Shown here: piece after piece, positions 59,510 through 64,000 of the stretch
Numbering within the stretch: position 1 is the stretch's first letter
Layout of the letters: each line of letters opens with the position of its first letter
NCBI GenBank assembly: GCA_028274465.1
Contig: CM051456.1
Span: 109,917,397 to 109,981,396, forward strand
Source of the DNA: Plantago ovata
Lineage: Eukaryota; Streptophyta; Magnoliopsida; Lamiales; Plantaginaceae
Direction: 5' to 3'
Length of the DNA: 64,000 nucleotides
The notes under the pieces: generated by a model
What the model was told of the DNA's origin: nothing
Seen by the model: only the letters and a program-made list of their open reading frames with translations
The model's database searches: none
Program-made: the position numbers and the translations under genes

Positions 59510-62199
59510 TCATGCACACAGCACACCAGCTTCAAAAGAATGTTTCAAGACAGTAAAACTGATATTCCAGTAGTCATTCTTCCTGGTATAGAAAAATCTT
59601 CGAGTGACTCGGCAGTGTGTGCAGTTTCTTGCGATGCTACTGCTCATAGAAGGGTGTGCATGAAGTATAGCTTTTTCAAGAACTTTACCATGCTTCAGAA
59701 AGTATGCCAATAATTTGATTTCTTCTTCTTTTCCCTGAAATTCACAAAACTCTATTTCCTTGAACTGTAACTCCAAGCAAATTGGTGGGCTGGGTACCAA
59801 GCTCTCGAACTCTGCAAAACTTCCTTCGTCTCTAAATTCCTGCAAATTACAAAATTTGGGGAAATCATAATCGTGTGCATTTTACACACAATAATTGACA
59901 GTGATAATAAGTTTACAAGTGAAGTATTTATTAGCTTAGCTACTCATTGAGATAACTATTTTACCTTCTGAAAGGTAAGTTCTTTAAGATTAGTAGCACA
60001 GTGCAGTAAACATGCCAACACATCCCATCCATTGCATCCCAGGTAATCAATTGACAACCAACTCAAATTCTCAAATGCTGGCAGTTGCAAAGAAGAGTAA
60101 TGAAGAGCCTGAAATAAAATCAGAACATCACGTAACTAACTACATCTTGGAGAATCTAATGAGTTTTATGTGATGAGGAACAATAATTATGCTAATCATG
60201 ACCTTAAAACCTCGCAATATGGATAAGTGGATATTCATTAAGTACACAAAGTCCCTTCGTAATTTGAAATAGATTAATAAATCAAATTGCAATGCAATAC
60301 TTCGTTCACCGGAAAGTGGAAAGCAATAAATCAAGAGAGAAACTCAACAAAGTCATCCATGTCATGCCTACCTGAAGGAACATGCTGATGGCTGTTCGCG
60401 AAACTTAAATGCTAGCAGCATATTTAAAGAAATTATGACAAGGCACAGTAGAAGACACTAGCTGATGTTTGGCTAAACACAGAAAATCCTCTATATAAGA
60501 CTCTAAATCTATTTCAAAGGAGAAACATAAAAGCCTTGATATTAAGTATCATCATCTTTTTTTTTTATTAATAAAGAGCAAGCTCTTGATTTAGTATCAT
60601 CATCTTTGTAACACACTGTTCGGTAGAAACCATATACACTCGAACCAAACTTAACTCATAATAAAAAATATTAAATCTGTTGAGGTTCTCCTAGATAATA
60701 TGGGATGATTGCACAGAGCGATGAGAACTATGGTTAGATTTAAACATAACTACCCCAACTTTAAAACTTCGGTCTCTGAAGCACCCGGTCATAAAATATG
60801 GATAGTTAGGTGCATATATATCACTTCAGCATTAAACTAGGTGAGTGAAATTATCCTGCAATTCACATGTTCACATTTTCCTGAAAATAATGTGGTTCTG
60901 CCTGCATGTACAAAGGAACCATTGGAGCAAATTTTGTGACCAGTGTGCTTCGGGTCCACAGTAATAAAATTTGATATAGCTAGATATAAAACGATGGCAT
61001 GATCATGTGCAAATCACATCAGGTAAGGTTATGTAACTTCTACTGTTTCAGGAAGGAAAAATTACTTTAACAACATTAATATACATCTGAACAATCCAAG
61101 AGAATCACTAAATAGATAAAGTAGAGAAGAAAGCTCACATCCATTGCAGAGTCATCTAAAAATAGAACATGAGTACTGGAGCAGGCAGTGACAATCTTCG
61201 ATACACCGTTGTCAAAATACCACTTGTCTCCATCAGCATCAAAATAATTATTGTACTCCAACTCTGTCTCACTAAGCATATGAGTATCGGGGGGTGGAGG
61301 ATTCCGTGCAATGTCCACACAAGCCTTTCGAAGCGACTTGAACGTAGAAAGACGATAGTTTCTAGCAGCAAGACAGCCCAACAGCATAAGCTCCTCAAGA
61401 TTTGGTGCATCAATGTCAAGTCGATATCTAGAATCACTTGTACAACCCAATATTCTAAAGTACTTGAGCAGAGGAGATCGGATGACAATATCTATACATT
61501 GGAAGTCACAGCCATACAGATCCAAGTCCTCGAGCATAGGACAGCCAGCAATCAACTCACTGAGTGACGGAGATTCGCCATAAAATGTTAATTCTCCAAG
61601 ACTTAACCTTTGAGATTAGGTAAGCTGAAGTTTCCATTAAGTTTTACAACATTCCTGATGTTTATATCCAGACTCTCTAAACATGTACGACCATTAAGAT
61701 GTACAAACAAATCCACAGCATTGTAGGAATAGAAACTAAGAGAAAGGTGTTTAACATTAAGGGCTAAAGCATCATCAATCCAATGCCTAATCTCAAAATG
61801 ATCATATACCCTTTCACAAGAGAAATTCACAGTATCCACACCAGTGGCAGCAAGATAAGGCTGTCTCAACAACTCGGACACAAATACCCTGAAGGCAAAT
61901 TTTTGGTCTAAGTACCTGAAAATATCACCGAGATCGTAGGTAGAAGAAATGTTGCTCAGTTCATAACGGGAGTGGTTGTACAGCATGGAGTCATCAAATT
62001 GAAGCCTAATCGGAGGAACCCAGAAAGAGGGGAACAGTCTCTTCCACCTGGTGGAGAGAATGGAGGTTGCTACAGCATATTTGGTAGGCAAAAGGGACAA
62101 GATTTGGCAGAGAATTGAATCAGGTAAATCACTGATTCTATCAATTTCTTGGGGTTTTTTCTTACCGGACCGAGTTCGCATTGCGATTGAATCATCCAT
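59510..62199 (-). CDS. F-box/FBD/LRR protein, three exons, one apparent base deletion
   Basis: Exons (-): 62199-61139, 60108-59965 and 59839-59510. The F-box is near residues 19-60 (IDRISDLPDSILCQILSLLP, STRWKRLFPSFW), followed by plant LRR_2-type repeats (HLSLSFYSYNAVDL, CPMLEDLDLYGCDF, APNLEELMLLGCLA). The C-terminal FBD-like exons have YSSLQLPAFENLSWLSIDYL and EFRDEGSFAEFESLV ... LLAYFLKHGKVLEKAILHA. Such proteins are substrate receptors of SCF ubiquitin ligases. The frame shifts after SLPNLKG near 61604-61608, where one base seems missing. Adding one gives 1536 nt (511 aa), a normal family length. The 3' half is duplicated downstream. Confidence 0.84.
60545..60607 (-). mobile_element. Tiny 5'-truncated retroposon with 15-bp target duplication
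   Basis: AGTATCATCATCTTT occurs at 60545-60559 and 60593-60607, flanking a 33-bp insert that is poly(T) then ATTAATAAAGAGCAAGCTC. On the minus strand this is a short LINE-like tail ending in poly(A). It lies in intron 1 of the F-box gene. Confidence 0.65.
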
Positions 62200-62259
62200 A
62201 CAAAAACCGATCAGATCAGAGAGAGGAAAGTATTCTAATGGTGAGAAACAGAGACTGAC

Positions 62260-63480
62260 AGTAAGGGGTTAGGGTTTGATGGAGAGGAAAGATGAAGAAT
62301 TCAGCAATGAAAATCCCCTGTTTTTTCACATTTGCAAAAACTTGTTTGATTGTCTTCGTTGTGACGTATTGGATGGATGATTTGTAAATGCAAATAACAT
62401 TGTCACATTTGTAAGTTCGTGGTCAGACCGGAAGCTGATTTGGATTATGTTTAAAATTTCAGTGGGTTGATCCGGGTTTTTAAGTTCTCGAACGGGTGAG
62501 AAAATCTCGAAATCCAATTTGCCAATTCCCCGACTCTTTCCTGCACGCATAAGTACAACATAACAAGTGAGCTGAACATCTTAGAATTTTAGAGACCATC
62601 TCCGGCAGTAAGTCGTCTTAAATTTTGTAGGCCCGACACGTCATCCATTCCACTAATTCAAACCAAAACTCTTATCCTTCAACAATCAAACTCTTTTAAA
62701 CACAAATATACTTTTCTCTTTGTTGGACATAATGGATCGAAAATACAAATAAGTAGCTTGTACAAAATAGGAAATGCAAATAAATAAAGGAAGATGAAAC
62801 TGTCTTCAAACAGCAATGAAGCGAGCAGCTTGAGAAAAGGCATGTTGGCTCCTGGAAACTGAAGCGAGCCACTTGGTCGGGGACGAAGCGGGCCGCTTGG
62901 CTGAAGTGGACCGTTTGGCAGAGGTCAGGCGGGCCGCTTGAAGTCTGCCCAGCATCCTGTTTTCTGCTTCGTCTTCTATGAACTTGTAAACACAAAAGGT
63001 GAATCGAGAATGTTTCCTTAAAGCGAAATACGCCCTCTCACTATGTGGGACAAAACAGTACAACCTTCCAACATTGAGCATTTGTTCCTCACTAATCCAA
63101 ACTTCGTTTGGGGCATATAATATATCAAATCGAAACTCTCACTCAGTAGCTTATGACTATACATTCATTTTCCTCAATTACCGAATAATCAGGAAATAAC
63201 ATCCACGTAAATATGACATCATAATACAATATTTACATCATCATTATTTTCTTCGTATTTCCAACACTCTTACCATTTCTTTTTAATTAACACTATTCTT
63301 TTCCCATTTCTTTTAAAACTTTATATCTCATAGTTTTATAATTTATAGTGTCTTTTATATTTTAGAAATGTGTTTTTTATTATGAATTGGAAGTTTTTAT
63401 ATTGTCCAAGTGTTACATTTTATATCATAAATAAGTAAATTATAAGTCAACATGAATTATCAAATTAACATGAATTCAGA
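62260..63480. other. F-box promoter and intergenic stretch
   Basis: 62200-62290 is the 5' leader and promoter side of the F-box gene. At 62820-62950 several GCGGGCCGCTTGG-type words recur, which create a repetitive frame on the minus strand (62806-63081). There is no homology signal, so I do not call a gene. The rest is AT-rich. Confidence 0.45.
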
Positions 63481-63489
63481 AGATAAGGC

Positions 63490-63850
63490 AGCATAGACAT
63501 CAGTTGGGGGAGAAACCCAGAAACCGACACCAACATTTCCATCTCTCGCACCCAGCTTTGCCATTCCGTCCGCTACTTGGTTTGACGTTCGTCATCTTCA
63601 CTATCCATGGGAGCCGGAGCATAGCTATGCTCTGATTCACTATAGCGACATCAATGGATGATGCGATTTCATCTCCAAGATTAATTCAATCGCTTTTTTG
63701 AATCCGATTCCACTTCTATTTCTATATGTTGAGTCCTCCTCTTTCCCATGCTAGTTGAAGCCCGAATTTGATAGCATTCAGCTCCAATTCGGTGGTGAAG
63801 GTTGAAGGGGTGGATTGTGAAAATCCCCAAATCCATTCTCCCTTATAATC
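63490..63850 (-). pseudogene. Degraded RNase H-like (RVT_3) LINE remnant
   Basis: On the minus strand GEWIWGFSQSTPSTFTTELE and LNAIKFGLQLAWERGG are the first strands and helix of the RVT_3 RNase H domain found in plant LINE-like genes. Stops follow near 63715 and the rest (residual AKLGARDGNVGV.F) is frame-broken. No start or RT part is present. Confidence 0.6.
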
Positions 63851-64000
63851 AAAAGCATGTGTTTGGTATACACAATAAAAATTTAAAGTTATCTAATACT
63901 AGTGTTTGGTTAAAATAAAAATAATCACTTAAATATTAACAAGTTACTTTATTTAATATTTTATTACGTTTTCTAGGGAGATTTTTTAGGTTACATCGGT

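Larger units (their letters stand above)
56540..60110. repeat. Tandem duplication: kleisin fragment plus F-box 3' half
   Basis: Unit 1 is 56540 to about 58206 and unit 2 is about 58207-60110. Paired landmarks: GCCTTGCGCTTTCTTTCTTT at 56541 and 58209, and GGCCTGTAAATCAGTCACTG at 57341 and 59001. The FBD exon copies lie at about 57600-57950 and 59510-59839. The internal junction at 58207-58211 is AGCCT, which occurs at both parental ends (56540-56544 and 60106-60110). Unit 2 is longer mainly because of an FtsH-like insert. Confidence 0.85.

Noticed and set aside
62696-63081. Overlapping Ser/Ala/Arg-rich frames
   Set aside because: Produced by recurring GCGGGCCGCTT words; no family signal and no conserved start.
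1-64000. A coordinated gene cluster or new defence/biosynthetic system
   Set aside because: The genes belong to unrelated families with separate promoters and no shared theme; I found no support for a new system.

Overview
This is nuclear DNA of a flowering plant, probably a eudicot. It has small exons with GT-AG introns, AT-rich intergenic DNA, plant-only families (NAC, FBD-type F-box, DUF1666, RING-CH, plant tetraspanin) and plant transposons (Stowaway and hAT MITEs, Cassandra TRIM, LINEs, a tRNA-derived SINE). I cannot name the species. Two 100-N gaps (19601-19700 and 38652-38751) show it is a scaffold.

Layout. 1-4042: a hAT transposon that landed in one Stowaway MITE and carries another in an intron. 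4235-6529 (+): a six-exon tetraspanin gene. 8267-11833 (-): a four-exon DUF1666 gene. 13200-18330: MITE-rich DNA with microsatellites, a Cassandra solo LTR carrying a 5S-like domain, and two nested hAT MITEs. 19008-19450 (+): first exon of a RING-CH gene, cut by the first gap. 19931-24733 (-): a twelve-exon chloroplast TPR gene whose C-terminus is lost toward the same gap. 25035-30470: LINE remnants, repeats, one 68-aa gene and MITEs. 30525-48705: a large inverted duplication with arms of about 8.1 kb, roughly 98% alike in the stretch I compared. It is centred on a LINE and the second gap, and each arm carries the same 92-aa gene. 49768-51261 (-): a gene for an acidic protein predicted to be N-myristoylated. 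52359-53253 (-): a divergent NAC gene. 54660-56400: decayed retroelement and gene remnants. 56400-62199 (-): an F-box/FBD gene plus a tandemly duplicated block holding an alpha-kleisin (Rad21/SCC1) gene fragment and the 3' half of the F-box gene. 63490-63850 (-): an RNase H-type LINE remnant.

Several otherwise well-formed genes (DUF1666, chloroplast TPR, F-box), and also the hAT transposase and one LINE copy, are broken by single-base length changes. Nearly all lie in short homopolymers. Once these are allowed for, exon phases and total lengths close exactly. I therefore read them mainly as base-calling errors in the assembly. The kleisin fragments are different: their main lesion is in both tandem copies, so they look like true pseudogenes.

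The genes look like unrelated neighbours and I see no cluster or pathway. I did not find a convincing new biological system. The most informative structures are the inverted duplication (with a SINE in only one arm), the microhomology-bounded tandem duplication in the F-box/kleisin region, and the ordered nested transposon insertions.
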